From Sediminibacterium sp. (GTDB taxonomy: Bacteria > Bacteroidota > Bacteroidia > Chitinophagales > Chitinophagaceae), in the NCBI RefSeq assembly GCF_030695065.1, contig NZ_JAUYTR010000005.1, positions 186,001 to 250,000 of the forward strand: a stretch of DNA of 64,000 nt, read 5' to 3'. The translations under genes and the position numbers were made by a program. This document shows, piece after piece, positions 1 to 8,924 of this stretch; the stretch's first letter is position 1, and each line of letters starts with the position of its first letter. The notes beneath the pieces are model-generated. The model had not been told where the DNA came from, ran no database searches, and saw only the letters and a program-made list of their open reading frames with translations.

Positions 1-2500
1 TAACCCCTTCGGTAATTTCAATTTTGTCTTCCGGCACTTTAGTAAAGCTGCTGAAAGTCTTAATTGGTTTCCCTTTTTTATCCATTACAGTAATAGCCAA
101 TTTTGAACTATCTGTTACTCCTTTTAAGTAAAAGTTGATTACAGTACCCTGAGGAGGATTCGCGCCTGCATTGGGTTCTGCGGCAGCAGCACCTCGTCTT
201 CTTCTTCCACCACCTTCTGTTCTGTATGAATCGTTTACAGTAAATACATGTAAATTCTTCTCTAAAATAGAAGCTGCTTTTTGCTGAACAATGGTAAGGT
301 CATCAATCACCCAAAAGGAGCGACCTTGCGTAGCAACAATAAGATCATTGTCTTTTAATGCGATATCAGTAATAGGTACAATTGGAAGATTTAATTGAAA
401 TGGCTTCCAGCTAGCTCCATCATTGTAACTAATGTACATACCAAATTCTGTACCTGCATACAATAAACCCTGCATTTTTCTATCGGCTCTGATTGCACGA
501 GTAAAATGCATACTGTTAATACCGGTTGTAATTTTAGTCCAAGTTTTACCATAGTCGGTAGTCTTAAATAAATAAGGTGTGTAGTCATCCGACTTATATT
601 TAGTTCCAGCAAAAAATGCCGTTCCTTTTCTAAATGGATCTGTTTCAATACAATTCCACATCATCCATTTTCCAGCATCTGCAGGTGTAACATTGTTCCA
701 ATTTTTACCACCATCTTGGCTTACATGAATTAAACCATCATCGCTACCAGTCCAGAGTACATCTTTTTCTAAAGCAGATTCTGTTGCAGCAAAAATGGTA
801 GAATAATATTCAACAGAAGTATTGTCTTTGGTAATAGGGCCTCCACTAGGACCTTGCTTAGATTTGTCGTTGGTAGTTAAATCGGGACTAATCATTTCCC
901 AACTTTGTCCTTCATTTTCTGTTGCAAATAAATGATTTCCTGCAGTGTACAAACGCTTTGGATTATGAGGCGAAAAGAATATAGGGAAGTTCCACTGGAA
1001 TCTGTATTTCAATACATCGGCACCTGCACCCATCGGATTATCAGGCCAAACATTAATTGCCCTGTTTTCACCTGTTCTATGATCTAATCTAGATAAGTAT
1101 CCACCATAGTTACCACCGTAAACAATTTCAGGATTTAATGGATCTGCAACTACATGGCCACTTTCAGAACCAGCGGTTACATCCCAGTCACGTGAAGTAA
1201 TTCCAGCTCCTGTTGTTCTACTTTTAATACGAACAGTTGAATTGTCTTGTTGTGCGCCTAATATTCTATATGGTACCGCATTGTCTGTGGTAACACGATA
1301 GTATTGGCCCGTTGGTTGATTGTCCATTGTGCTCCAATTATTTCCACCATCAAAGCTTACTTGAGCACCACCATCATCCGCTACAATCATTCGCTTCCCA
1401 TCTTCTGGATCAATCCATAAATCATGGTGATCTCCATGGGGGGTATTGATGGATTGAAAGGTTCTACCACCATCTGAGCTCTTCATGAAATTTACATTGG
1501 GACAATAAACCAGGTTTTCATTTTTAGGATCTACATATACTTTGGTATAATACCAAGCACGTTGACGAATATTATTATCGTTACTGGTTAAAGACCAGGT
1601 TTCACCTGCATCTTCACTTTTATATAAACCACCATTGCTGTTTTCTATAATGGCGTATACTTTCTCAGGATTAGAAGGAGCAACTGCAACACCTACAATA
1701 CCCCATAAGCCCTTCGGCATACCCTTTTTATTTATTAACGGAACCCATGTTTCTCCACCATCTGTACTCTTGTACAAGCCACTACCTTCTCCACCGCTTT
1801 CCATACTATATGGGGTTCTAATTACTCTCCACATACCTGCATAAAACACATCTGGATTACCTGGTTCCATTACTAAATCAGAAGCACCTGTTTGGTTATT
1901 GATGTATAAAGTTCTTTTCCATGTTTTTCCACCATCGGTTGTTTTATATACGCCCCTTTCTTCATTGGGTCCAAACAAATGGCCCACTACTGCAGCCCAA
2001 ACGGTATTTGGATCTCGAGGATGAATCACCAAACGAATAATATGTCTGCCATCATTTAAACCAATATTTTTCCAGGTTCTTCCAGCATCTGCACTTCGCC
2101 AAACTCCACCCAATCCTTCGGCCACATTACCACGCATAGTGTTTTCTCCCTCGCCAGCGTAAATAATGGATTCATCACTTGGCGCAACAGCTACCGCACC
2201 CATGGTGCCTCCAAAATATTTATCAGATATATTCTTCCAATTACTACCTCCATCAGTGGTTTTCCATACACCTCCACCTGTTCCACCAAAATAAAAGGTA
2301 GTTCTGTTTTTATAACTACCAGCAACTGCAGCACTTCTTCCGCCTCTATATGGTCCAATTGAACGATATTTTACTTTGGATAGTAACTGATCTGACTGGT
2401 CTTCTTTAAGAGCAGCAACCTGCTTTACTCTTTCCTTTTTTTGTGCCTGCATGGTTAAGCAGGAAAGTGATAAGACTAGAATTGAAATAATTTTTCTCAT
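1..2500 (-). CDS. BNR/VPS10-type beta-propeller protein, exported, partial (C-terminus off the left edge)
   Basis: The reading frame is open from ATG at 2500 to base 1, about 833 codons, so the C-terminal part is missing. The N-terminus is a typical signal peptide (MRKIISILVLSLSCLTMQAQ). After it come repeated BNR/Asp-box motifs such as VWKTTDGGSNW (about residue 78) and VWRSADAGRTW (about residue 133), the pattern of sortilin/VPS10-like propellers often labelled glycosyl hydrolase in Bacteroidota. Near the truncated end is a Gly/Arg/Ala-rich stretch (GGGRRRRGAAAA) that looks like a linker to a C-terminal domain. Family members are usually around 1000 residues, so roughly 200 are probably lost. 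It is likely periplasmic or outer-membrane associated; no enzymatic activity can be read from the sequence. It is divergent from the PAS gene. Confidence 0.85.
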   Translation of the reverse strand, partial: MRKIISILVLSLSCLTMQAQKKERVKQVAALKEDQSDQLLSKVKYRSIGPYRGGRSAAVAGSYKNRTTFYFGGTGGGVWKTTDGGSNWKNISDKYFGGTMGAVAVAPSDESIIYAGEGENTMRGNVAEGLGGVWRSADAGRTWKNIGLNDGRHIIRLVIHPRDPNTVWAAVVGHLFGPNEERGVYKTTDGGKTWKRTLYINNQTGASDLVMEPGNPDVFYAGMWRVIRTPYSMESGGEGSGLYKSTDGGETWVPLINKKGMPKGLWGIVGVAVAPSNPEKVYAIIENSNGGLYKSEDAGETWSLTSNDNNIRQRAWYYTKVYVDPKNENLVYCPNVNFMKSSDGGRTFQSINTPHGDHHDLWIDPEDGKRMIVADDGGAQVSFDGGNNWSTMDNQPTGQYYRVTTDNAVPYRILGAQQDNSTVRIKSRTTGAGITSRDWDVTAGSESGHVVADPLNPEIVYGGNYGGYLSRLDHRTGENRAINVWPDNPMGAGADVLKYRFQWNFPIFFSPHNPKRLYTAGNHLFATENEGQSWEMISPDLTTNDKSKQGPSGGPITKDNTSVEYYSTIFAATESALEKDVLWTGSDDGLIHVSQDGGKNWNNVTPADAGKWMMWNCIETDPFRKGTAFFAGTKYKSDDYTPYLFKTTDYGKTWTKITTGINSMHFTRAIRADRKMQGLLYAGTEFGMYISYNDGASWKPFQLNLPIVPITDIALKDNDLIVATQGRSFWVIDDLTIVQQKAASILEKNLHVFTVNDSYRTEGGGRRRRGAAAAEPNAGANPPQGTVINFYLKGVTDSSKLAITVMDKKGKPIKTFSSFTKVPEDKIEITEGV

Positions 2501-2558
2501 TGCGTAATATTAAGACGGTTAAATTAATGTAAATTCATAAGAATCTAATAACCTGAAC

Positions 2559-3899
2559 ATGCCATCAAGTGAAAATTTTAGTGGTGATGAGTTCAAAAAG
2601 CTCTCCCAGCATTTGCCCGACCTGATCTTTCAGTTTACTAGAAAGCCAGATGGAAATTATTGTGTACCCGTTGCATCTAAAGGCATTGAGAATATTTTTG
2701 GCTGTAAGCCAGAAGATGTTAGGGAAAGTTTTGAGCCGATAGTAAAAGTCATGCACCCAGATGATCAGCTGAAAATACTAGAAGCCATTGAACAATCTGC
2801 TAATGATATGACGGACTTTACAATGGAAGCACGAATTTGTATCCCAGGAAGACCAATGCAATGGATATTTACTAGGTCAACACCAGAAAAACTTTCAGAT
2901 GGCACAATAACTTGGTATGGATTTAGCGCCAATATAACGAAACAAAAATTAGACTTTGACAAAATAGCTGCACTTTATAAAAAACAAGATGCCATTTTGA
3001 AAGCCATTCCTGATTTGATTTTTGAAATTGGTGAAGACAGAACTATACATGATTATCATTCACCTGTAAAAGATATATTAGCTGCTCCTCCAGCATTATT
3101 TATAGGCAAAAAATACAATGAAATAATTGCAAATGAGGCTTCAGAAGCATTAGACAACGCAATTTTAGAAACAAATGAAAAAGGATATTCTACAGGGCAT
3201 CAATATTCATTAAAACTTTCAAAAGGATTAATGCGGTTTGAACTTTCGGTTGCGCCAATTCAGCAAGAATTTGACAACGAAAGACGGTATATTGTTTTAT
3301 CAAAAGATATTACAGAAAGAAAAAAGAAAGAAGACAAATTACAACAATTAATGCATGCTGTAGAACAGAGTACATCAAGTATAGTCATCACCAATTTAGA
3401 AGGTAATCTTGAATACGTTAACCAACAGTTTCTTAAAACAACTGGTTATTCATATGAAGAAGTAATTGGCAATAATCCGCGTATACTTAATTCGGGTTAT
3501 ACAAAAAAAGAAGAATATAAAAACTTGTGGGATACCATCAAATCAGGAGGTACTTGGCATGGTGAATTTTTAAATAAGAAAAAAAATGGGAGTCTATTCT
3601 GGGAAGAAGTAACTATTTCGCCAGTACGAAACCATGTAGGAGAAATCATTAATTTTCTGGCTATTAAAACAGATATTACTAAACAGAAAAAAACTTCAGA
3701 AAAATTAAGAAAAATAGCTTGGGATCAAAGTCATCAAGTAAGAGGCCCTTTAACAGATATTTTAGGCATCATCAATGTCATTAAATTAGATATTAGCATT
3801 CAAGAAAAAGTAGAATTACTCAGTCACCTTGAAAAAGCGGCGAACCAATTAGACCTTGCCATTCATAAAGTGATTGATGAAACAAAAAAACCTTTATAA
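2559..3899 (+). CDS. PAS-repeat signalling protein with a histidine-kinase H-box but no ATPase domain
   Basis: This 446-residue soluble protein has three PAS/PAC units (about 15-130, 140-255 and 265-385); the third is the clearest (NLEGNLEYVNQQF and ITKQK ends). It finishes with a HisKA-like helical hairpin carrying SHQVRGPL, with the candidate phospho-acceptor at H392. The protein stops about 55 residues later, so the HATPase_c domain of a normal sensor kinase is absent. There are no membrane segments, so it probably senses a cytoplasmic signal. The adenine deaminase gene follows after 14 bp, so the two are probably co-transcribed. It could be a phospho-relay partner of a separate kinase or a decayed kinase; the H-box is well preserved, which favours function. 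Confidence 0.85.
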   Translation: MPSSENFSGDEFKKLSQHLPDLIFQFTRKPDGNYCVPVASKGIENIFGCKPEDVRESFEPIVKVMHPDDQLKILEAIEQSANDMTDFTMEARICIPGRPMQWIFTRSTPEKLSDGTITWYGFSANITKQKLDFDKIAALYKKQDAILKAIPDLIFEIGEDRTIHDYHSPVKDILAAPPALFIGKKYNEIIANEASEALDNAILETNEKGYSTGHQYSLKLSKGLMRFELSVAPIQQEFDNERRYIVLSKDITERKKKEDKLQQLMHAVEQSTSSIVITNLEGNLEYVNQQFLKTTGYSYEEVIGNNPRILNSGYTKKEEYKNLWDTIKSGGTWHGEFLNKKKNGSLFWEEVTISPVRNHVGEIINFLAIKTDITKQKKTSEKLRKIAWDQSHQVRGPLTDILGIINVIKLDISIQEKVELLSHLEKAANQLDLAIHKVIDETKKPL

Positions 3900-3913
3900 C
3901 AATTTAGTGTACC

Positions 3914-5623
3914 ATGCAATTCAATTTCTTTTTTCAATTAGTAGACCTATATCAACGCAAAATATATCCTGCAAAAGTTTCAATACAAAACAATCGAATC
4001 ATTTCCATTGAACCCATTGATGCATCAATGATTACAACAAATGGTTTTTTAATGCCAGGTTTTGTAGACAGTCATGTTCATATTGAAAGCAGTATGCTCA
4101 TACCCAGTGAATTTGCTCGTATTGCTGTATTACATGGCACAGTTGGTACCGTAAGTGATCCACATGAAATTGCCAATGTATGTGGTTTAGAAGGCGTACA
4201 ATTCATGATCAATAATGGCAAGCAAGTTCCTTTCAAATTTAATTTTGGTGCACCCAGTTGTGTGCCTGCTACCATATTTGAAACAGCTGGTGCATCATTA
4301 GATAGTAAAGACGTTGAAGCATTGCTTGCTTTAGATGATATTAAGTACTTAAGTGAAATGATGAATTTCCCCGGCGTGCTGCACAATGATCCTGAAGTCA
4401 TGAAAAAAATTGCAGCAGCACACAGGGCCGGTAAGCCCGTTGATGGCCACGCCCCCGGTCTTACCGGAGCATTGGCAAAACAATATATAGAAGCAGGAAT
4501 ATCTACCGACCATGAATGCTTTACCCTTGAAGAAGCGGTAGATAAATTATCGTATGGAATGAAAATCATTATTCGAGAAGGAAGTGCCGCCAAGAATTTT
4601 GAAGCATTGGCTGAATTAATAGACGATCATCCTAATTCAATTATGCTCTGCAGTGACGATAAACATCCAGATAGTTTAGTAGAAGGACATATCAATCAAT
4701 TGTGTGCAAGGGCAGTAGCCAAAGGGTTGGATGTATTTAAAGTGTTGAAAGCAGCCTGTATTAATCCTGTTAAACATTACGGATTAAATATTGGAACCCT
4801 GCAAGTAGGAGACCCTGCCGATTTTATAATTGTAGAAGACTTGAACCATTTCAAGGTATTGCAAACCTATATTGATGGGCAGGCGCTTTTATCTACTGAT
4901 ATTGATTCCGATTCAGTAATGTCTACACCATCAGCGCAATCCGCTTCAAACGCAACAGCGTCTAGAAAAAAATCGTTAATTCAATCTGTACCAGCAACTC
5001 CCATCAATCAATTTACTTGTGCTCCAATAAATGAAGTTGATTTAGCTGTGCCAATAACAGCTTACCCCAATCAAGACGGCTTAATTGCTGTTATAGAAGC
5101 TTTAGACGGTCAATTAATCACGAATAAATTGTACTTACCAGGAACTCAATCAAATGATTGCTTTGTTAGTAATACAGCCGATGATATTTTAAAAATGGTG
5201 GTAGTGAACAGGTACCATATGGCGCCGGTTGCAAAATCATTTATTAAAAATTTTGGCTTCCGTACCGGCGCCATCGCCTCCACCGTAGCACACGATAGTC
5301 ATAATATAGTGGCGGTAGGTGCCACAGATGAAGCAATAGCAGCAGCCATTAATGCAGTCATTGCAACCGAAGGAGGTATTAGCTGCGTAGATGGTAATAA
5401 TCAAACCTTAGTATTACCCTTACCAGTTGCAGGGTTAATGAGTACCGAAGATGGATTTGTTGTTGCACAACAATACACAGCAATAGACGCCATGGCCAAA
5501 AGTTTAGGAAGTTCATTAAGTGCCCCATTTATGACATTGAGTTTTATGGCGCTATTGGTGATACCCCATTTAAAATTGAGCGATAAAGGTATATTCGACG
5601 GAGACCGCTTTGCTTTCCTATAA
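3914..5623 (+). CDS. ade: adenine deaminase
   Basis: Adenine deaminase (EC 3.5.4.2) converts adenine to hypoxanthine and ammonia in purine salvage. The 569-residue protein has the amidohydrolase metal motif DSHVHIESS (H54, H56), then GTVSDPHEIANVCG, GHAPGLTG and CSDDKHPD, all typical of the Ade family. A low-complexity Ser/Ala-rich stretch at about residues 337-365 (SDSVMSTPSAQSASNATASR) looks like an insertion between the catalytic domain and the C-terminal adenine-deaminase domain. The length is otherwise normal. It sits between a PAS gene (14 bp upstream) and upp, so purine and pyrimidine base salvage lie together. Family assignment is firm. Confidence 0.95.
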   Translation: MQFNFFFQLVDLYQRKIYPAKVSIQNNRIISIEPIDASMITTNGFLMPGFVDSHVHIESSMLIPSEFARIAVLHGTVGTVSDPHEIANVCGLEGVQFMINNGKQVPFKFNFGAPSCVPATIFETAGASLDSKDVEALLALDDIKYLSEMMNFPGVLHNDPEVMKKIAAAHRAGKPVDGHAPGLTGALAKQYIEAGISTDHECFTLEEAVDKLSYGMKIIIREGSAAKNFEALAELIDDHPNSIMLCSDDKHPDSLVEGHINQLCARAVAKGLDVFKVLKAACINPVKHYGLNIGTLQVGDPADFIIVEDLNHFKVLQTYIDGQALLSTDIDSDSVMSTPSAQSASNATASRKKSLIQSVPATPINQFTCAPINEVDLAVPITAYPNQDGLIAVIEALDGQLITNKLYLPGTQSNDCFVSNTADDILKMVVVNRYHMAPVAKSFIKNFGFRTGAIASTVAHDSHNIVAVGATDEAIAAAINAVIATEGGISCVDGNNQTLVLPLPVAGLMSTEDGFVVAQQYTAIDAMAKSLGSSLSAPFMTLSFMALLVIPHLKLSDKGIFDGDRFAFL

Positions 5624-5644
5624 AGCGCAATCCTTGTAATAATC

Positions 5645-5690
5645 AACCATGAAAACTCGTATTTTCGCAACTCAATACGAGCTAATGGTT
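5645..5690 (+). promoter_or_regulatory. nested dyad symmetry over the upp promoter/start region
   Basis: Two nested pairs of inverted arms are present: CTCGTATT (5656-5663) with AATACGAG (5674-5681), a perfect 8 bp with a 10-nt loop, and outside it AACCAT (5645-5650) with ATGGTT (5685-5690). The outer right arm contains the preferred upp ATG at 5685. A promoter-like TTG (5634-5636), 23-nt spacer, TATTTTCG (5660-5667) overlaps the left arm. The element could therefore be an operator dyad, or an RNA hairpin covering the start codon if transcription begins further upstream. There is no T-tract, so it is not an ordinary terminator for ade. Confidence 0.5.
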
Positions 5691-6338
5691 ATTAATTTAA
5701 GTGAGCAGCACAGCCTGCTAAGCAATTGGGTATCTGAGTTAAGAAATGTGGAGATCCAAGGAGATCGTATGCGTTTCAGAAGAAATTTAGAGCGCATTGC
5801 AGAAGTAGCTGCTTTTGAAATAAGCAAGCAATTGCCTTGGGTAACCAAAGAAATACCTACCCCATTAGGAACCCATGAAAGCAAGGTATTGAAAGAGCAA
5901 CCAGTATTAGCAACTATTTTAAGAGCCGGATTGCCCATGCATACAGGCATGTTAAATTATTTTGACAAAGCCGACAATGCATTCGTTTCTGCCTATAGAA
6001 AACACCATCGCGATGGTAGTTTCGAAATCAGCATGGAATACATGAGCTGCCCCGATTTAAATGATAGAGTAGTGATTATTTCAGACCCCATGTTGGCAAC
6101 AGGTGCATCTGTAGTAAAAACCATTCAGCATATGAAAGCAGAGGGCAACCCTGCATCATTTCACGTAGTTGTGGCAATTGCCTGTTCAGTAGGTATTGAG
6201 TATTTAGAGAGAGAATGTGGCAATGATATCACTATCTGGTGTGGTGATATAGACGAAGAATTGACTGCAAAATCATATATCGTTCCAGGATTGGGCGATG
6301 CGGGCGACTTAGCATTTGGCGCTAAGCTGCAAGCATAG
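5685..6338 (+). CDS. upp: uracil phosphoribosyltransferase
   Basis: UPRT (EC 2.4.2.9) makes UMP from uracil and PRPP. The PRPP-binding loop ISDPMLATGAS and the C-terminal uracil-binding segment around YIVPGLGDAGDLAFGAK are both present. An ATG at 5649 would add 12 residues, but those codons lie inside a stem-loop and do not look like UPRT. Starting at 5685 (MVINLSEQHSL) gives 217 residues, a normal family length. The gene is 61 bp downstream of ade, and both act in nucleobase salvage. Expression may be controlled by the dyad at 5645-5690. Confidence 0.93.
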   Translation: MVINLSEQHSLLSNWVSELRNVEIQGDRMRFRRNLERIAEVAAFEISKQLPWVTKEIPTPLGTHESKVLKEQPVLATILRAGLPMHTGMLNYFDKADNAFVSAYRKHHRDGSFEISMEYMSCPDLNDRVVIISDPMLATGASVVKTIQHMKAEGNPASFHVVVAIACSVGIEYLERECGNDITIWCGDIDEELTAKSYIVPGLGDAGDLAFGAKLQA

Positions 6339-6344
6339 AAAAAA

Positions 6345-6361
6345 TGGTATCTTTAATACCA
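6345..6361 (+). promoter_or_regulatory. promoter-like TATCTTTA inside a short hairpin before porP
   Basis: TATCTTTA at 6348-6355 matches the Bacteroidota -7 element TAnnTTTG at all but the last base. It lies within an inverted repeat TGGTAT-cttta-ATACCA (6345-6361). AGGAG at 6366-6370 lies just before the ATG at 6372. The gene after upp may thus have its own start of transcription. Confidence 0.4.
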
Positions 6362-6371
6362 AGTTAGGAGT

Positions 6372-7376
6372 ATGCGAAGGATATTGCTTATGTGGATGGG
6401 GCTGGTTGTAGCTGTGGTTGTTACTGCACAGGATCCACATTTCTCGCAATTTTTCTCTTCGCCACTTACTTTAAACCCTGCATTCACGGGTAAATTCTTT
6501 GGAACTTATAGAGTAGCTGGTAATTATAGAAACCAGTGGCCTACCATCAACAATGCATTTACTTCTGCAACCGCATCTGTAGACTTTCAACTAATGCAAA
6601 ACAAAATGTCTCAAGGAGACAGCTGGGGTGTTGGATTCATGGGGTTTAATGATAACAGCAGCAATGGTGCAGTCCAATTTAATTACGGAACATTTTCAAC
6701 AGCGTATCATAAAAGTTTAGACGAAGATGGCATGCACCAAATAGGTTTGGGCGTACAAGCCACTTATGCCAATATGTTGATTAATACCAGCAGCCTTAAT
6801 TTTGAAGATCAGTTAACCACTGCAGGATTTACCGGATTAACTTCTGAAATTTTTAACTCGAGTACATTAAAATCGAGCTATGTAGATTTAAATGCTGGCT
6901 TCTTGTACAATGGCAGTACCAATGATCGAAACAATTTTTATTTTGGTGTAAGCATGTATCATATTAACCAACCTAAGCAATCTTTTACAGGAGCAGAATA
7001 TATACTGAAACCCAGAACCAATATACATGCAGGCGCCTATTTTCCATTGGGAGCAGCTACTACTCTGCATTTAAGTGGATCACAAAGTTTTCAAGCACAA
7101 GTAAGTCAAACCATCATTGGTGGGGCATTGCAATTAAACGCAACCCCCGATGAACCCAATGCTACCAGCCTTTATTTTGGCGCATGGATGCGATTAAGAG
7201 ACGCCATCATTCCTTATGTAGGTATAGAATTCAATGGCATTAGAATTGGTGCTAGTTACGACTACAACGCTTCTACATTAAGAACCGCATCAATGAATAG
7301 AGGAGGAATTGAAGTGTCATTAATTTATATCAGAAGACCCAATACCGACCGACCTTTGAACTGTCCTAAGTTTTAG
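6372..7376 (+). CDS. PorP/SprF family outer-membrane protein
   Basis: The 334-residue protein begins with a signal peptide (MRRILLMWMGLVVAVVVTAQ) followed directly by DPHFSQFFSSPLTLNPAFTG, the hallmark start of the PorP/SprF family. The rest is a predicted outer-membrane beta-barrel with alternating hydrophobic strands. Family members serve the type IX secretion system, either as core PorP or as SprF-like partners that anchor particular secreted adhesins. No porK/L/M/N genes flank it, so it is more likely an isolated SprF-like paralogue than the core PorP. Possible cargo in this window includes the sorting-domain proteins near 54.6 and 63 kb, but no link is shown. Confidence 0.88.
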   Translation: MRRILLMWMGLVVAVVVTAQDPHFSQFFSSPLTLNPAFTGKFFGTYRVAGNYRNQWPTINNAFTSATASVDFQLMQNKMSQGDSWGVGFMGFNDNSSNGAVQFNYGTFSTAYHKSLDEDGMHQIGLGVQATYANMLINTSSLNFEDQLTTAGFTGLTSEIFNSSTLKSSYVDLNAGFLYNGSTNDRNNFYFGVSMYHINQPKQSFTGAEYILKPRTNIHAGAYFPLGAATTLHLSGSQSFQAQVSQTIIGGALQLNATPDEPNATSLYFGAWMRLRDAIIPYVGIEFNGIRIGASYDYNASTLRTASMNRGGIEVSLIYIRRPNTDRPLNCPKF

Positions 7377-7388
7377 GCAGCTATTTGT

Positions 7389-7396
7389 TATCTTTG
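7389..7396 (+). promoter_or_regulatory. -7 promoter element TATCTTTG
   Basis: This is an exact match to the Bacteroidota TAnnTTTG consensus, 17 nt before the TTG start of the EI24-like gene. No convincing -33 TTG lies at the usual spacing. It is placed where independent transcription of the EI24/methylase pair would be expected. Confidence 0.45.
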
Positions 7397-7413
7397 GCAA
7401 AACACCCCCCTGA

Positions 7414-8202
7414 TTGCTCAAAGAAATTATTATATCTATACAAGCTTACGGTGCAGCACATCAATTTATTAAAGTCAATAAATTGTGGAAATGGATTATT
7501 GTTCCTGGTATTCTATACATGTTGTTATTCATTACAGGCATGTATTTTTTTAGCCAGAGTGCCAATAATGCCATTGAGTGGATTGCGCTTAGAACAGGCT
7601 TAAAAGGCTGGCTAGACACTTTAGACAATGGTTTTTTGGGATTCCTATTTACATTCGGAACCACTTTGTTATGGATTCTTTTAATGTTGTTTTATTTTTC
7701 ATTGTTTAAATACTTATTTCTAATTATTGGCTCTCCCGTATTTGCTTATTTAAGTGAAAAAACAGAAGCCATTATAGAGAAAAAAGATTTTCCTTTTAAC
7801 AAACAACAGTTTATTAAAGACATCATACGAGGAATCAAACTTTCTGTACGAAACAGTCTTTGGCAAACCGTTTATTTACTCAGCATTATATTTTTAAGCT
7901 TAATACCCCTAGTAGGTTGGTTTACGCCGTTCTTAGCACTAATATTAGAAAGTTATTACTATGGTTTCTCTATGTTAGACTACAGCATGGAAAGACATAA
8001 AAAATCGGAGGGAGAAAGCATTGCATTTGTGAGTGCACACAAAGGATTGGCCATGGGAAATGGAATTGTGTTTTATCTATTTCATTTTTTACCTATTATC
8101 GGTTGGATCTTAGCCCCCTCCTATGCAGTCATTGCTGCTACTTTAAGCATATACCCTTTAAAAAAAGAGGCCATTGAACAATCCATCGCAAAGAACGGGT
8201 AA
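7414..8202 (+). CDS. EI24/CysZ-like integral membrane protein
   Basis: The 262-residue protein has about four to six hydrophobic segments (around residues 28-48, 70-105, 148-190 and 215-245) and the EI24-domain pattern ESYYYGFSMLDYSMER after a pair of membrane helices. EI24/CysZ proteins include sulfate permeases, but many Bacteroidota members are unassigned, so transport substrate is not claimed. The start codon is TTG at 7414 (LKEIIISIQAYGAA); there is no in-frame ATG at a sensible place upstream. It overlaps the downstream methylase gene by 29 bp, which suggests translational coupling. Confidence 0.75.
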   Translation: MLKEIIISIQAYGAAHQFIKVNKLWKWIIVPGILYMLLFITGMYFFSQSANNAIEWIALRTGLKGWLDTLDNGFLGFLFTFGTTLLWILLMLFYFSLFKYLFLIIGSPVFAYLSEKTEAIIEKKDFPFNKQQFIKDIIRGIKLSVRNSLWQTVYLLSIIFLSLIPLVGWFTPFLALILESYYYGFSMLDYSMERHKKSEGESIAFVSAHKGLAMGNGIVFYLFHFLPIIGWILAPSYAVIAATLSIYPLKKEAIEQSIAKNG

Positions 8203-8890
8203 AGTTATTTTAATCCCAACGGTATTGCATGAAGAAGCATTGCATACCATACCAGCCTATATTACTGAAGCTATAAAAGAGTGCAGCGTATTTTTTGTAG
8301 AAAACGAAAAAACAACGCGACGATTTTTTAAAAAACTTTGGAAAGAAATGGTCATTGATAATTATCAATGGCATACCATACATAAAGCGGAAAACGCTGT
8401 TACCAAAGCGTTCATAGATGCATTAGAGAAAGGACATACCATTGGAATCGTAAGTGAAGCCGGCTGCCCAGGTATAGCAGATCCAGGACAAATATTGGTG
8501 GAAGCAGCACAGCTAAAGGGATTTAAAGTAACTCCATTAGTAGGCCCCAGTTCTATTCTACTAGCATTAATGGCCAGTGGAATGAATGGACAGTGTTTCC
8601 AATTTAATGGATACTTACCCATCGACTCATTAGAGAAAAAGAAAAAAATAAAAGCCATCGAAGAAGATTCATTGCGCAATCAATGCACCCATATTTTTAT
8701 TGAAACCCCATATAGAAATAATCAATTACTAGGAGATCTTTTACAAAGTTGCAAACCAGATACACGCATTTGTATCGCCAGAAATATTACTGCCCCCGAC
8801 GAGTGGATTGTAACTAAGCCCGTAAAAGATTGGGCAAAAAAAATACCGGAACTCCATAAAATTCCGGTAATATTTTTATTGCAAGCTTGA
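8174..8890 (+). CDS. SAM-dependent tetrapyrrole-methylase family protein, RsmI-like
   Basis: This 238-residue protein belongs to the SAM-dependent methyltransferase fold of the tetrapyrrole methylase/RsmI group: IPTVLHEEALHTIP at the N-terminus, the loop VSEAGCPGIADPG and LVGPSSILLALMASG in the middle, and FIETPYRNN later. RsmI 2'-O-methylates C1402 of 16S rRNA and is usually 270-290 residues. This shorter version lacks the C-terminal extension and is probably a paralogue whose target is unknown. Start is TTG at 8174, inside the end of the EI24 gene. A hairpin near its 3' end (8844-8869) may terminate transcription. Confidence 0.82.
   Translation: MNNPSQRTGKVILIPTVLHEEALHTIPAYITEAIKECSVFFVENEKTTRRFFKKLWKEMVIDNYQWHTIHKAENAVTKAFIDALEKGHTIGIVSEAGCPGIADPGQILVEAAQLKGFKVTPLVGPSSILLALMASGMNGQCFQFNGYLPIDSLEKKKKIKAIEEDSLRNQCTHIFIETPYRNNQLLGDLLQSCKPDTRICIARNITAPDEWIVTKPVKDWAKKIPELHKIPVIFLLQA
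8844..8880 (+). terminator. possible intragenic terminator hairpin at the end of the RsmI-like gene
   Basis: TACCGGAA (8844-8851) and TTCCGGTA (8862-8869) form a perfect 8-bp stem with a 10-nt loop, followed by a T-rich run (AATATTTTTATT). The hairpin lies within the last 50 bp of the coding sequence, just before a convergent gene pair. Position and T-run fit a rho-independent terminator, but the loop is long. Confidence 0.45.
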
Positions 8891-8924
8891 TCAAATTGGT
8901 CAGTCTATTTTCACAAAAGGGTAA

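Noticed and set aside
6372..7376. Full type IX secretion locus around the PorP-like gene
   Set aside because: No porK, porL, porM, porN or sov-like genes are adjacent; only an isolated PorP/SprF-like gene is present.
7385..7603. Alternative small + strand frame at the EI24 gene
   Set aside because: It is a shadow of the EI24 gene in another frame with no family features.
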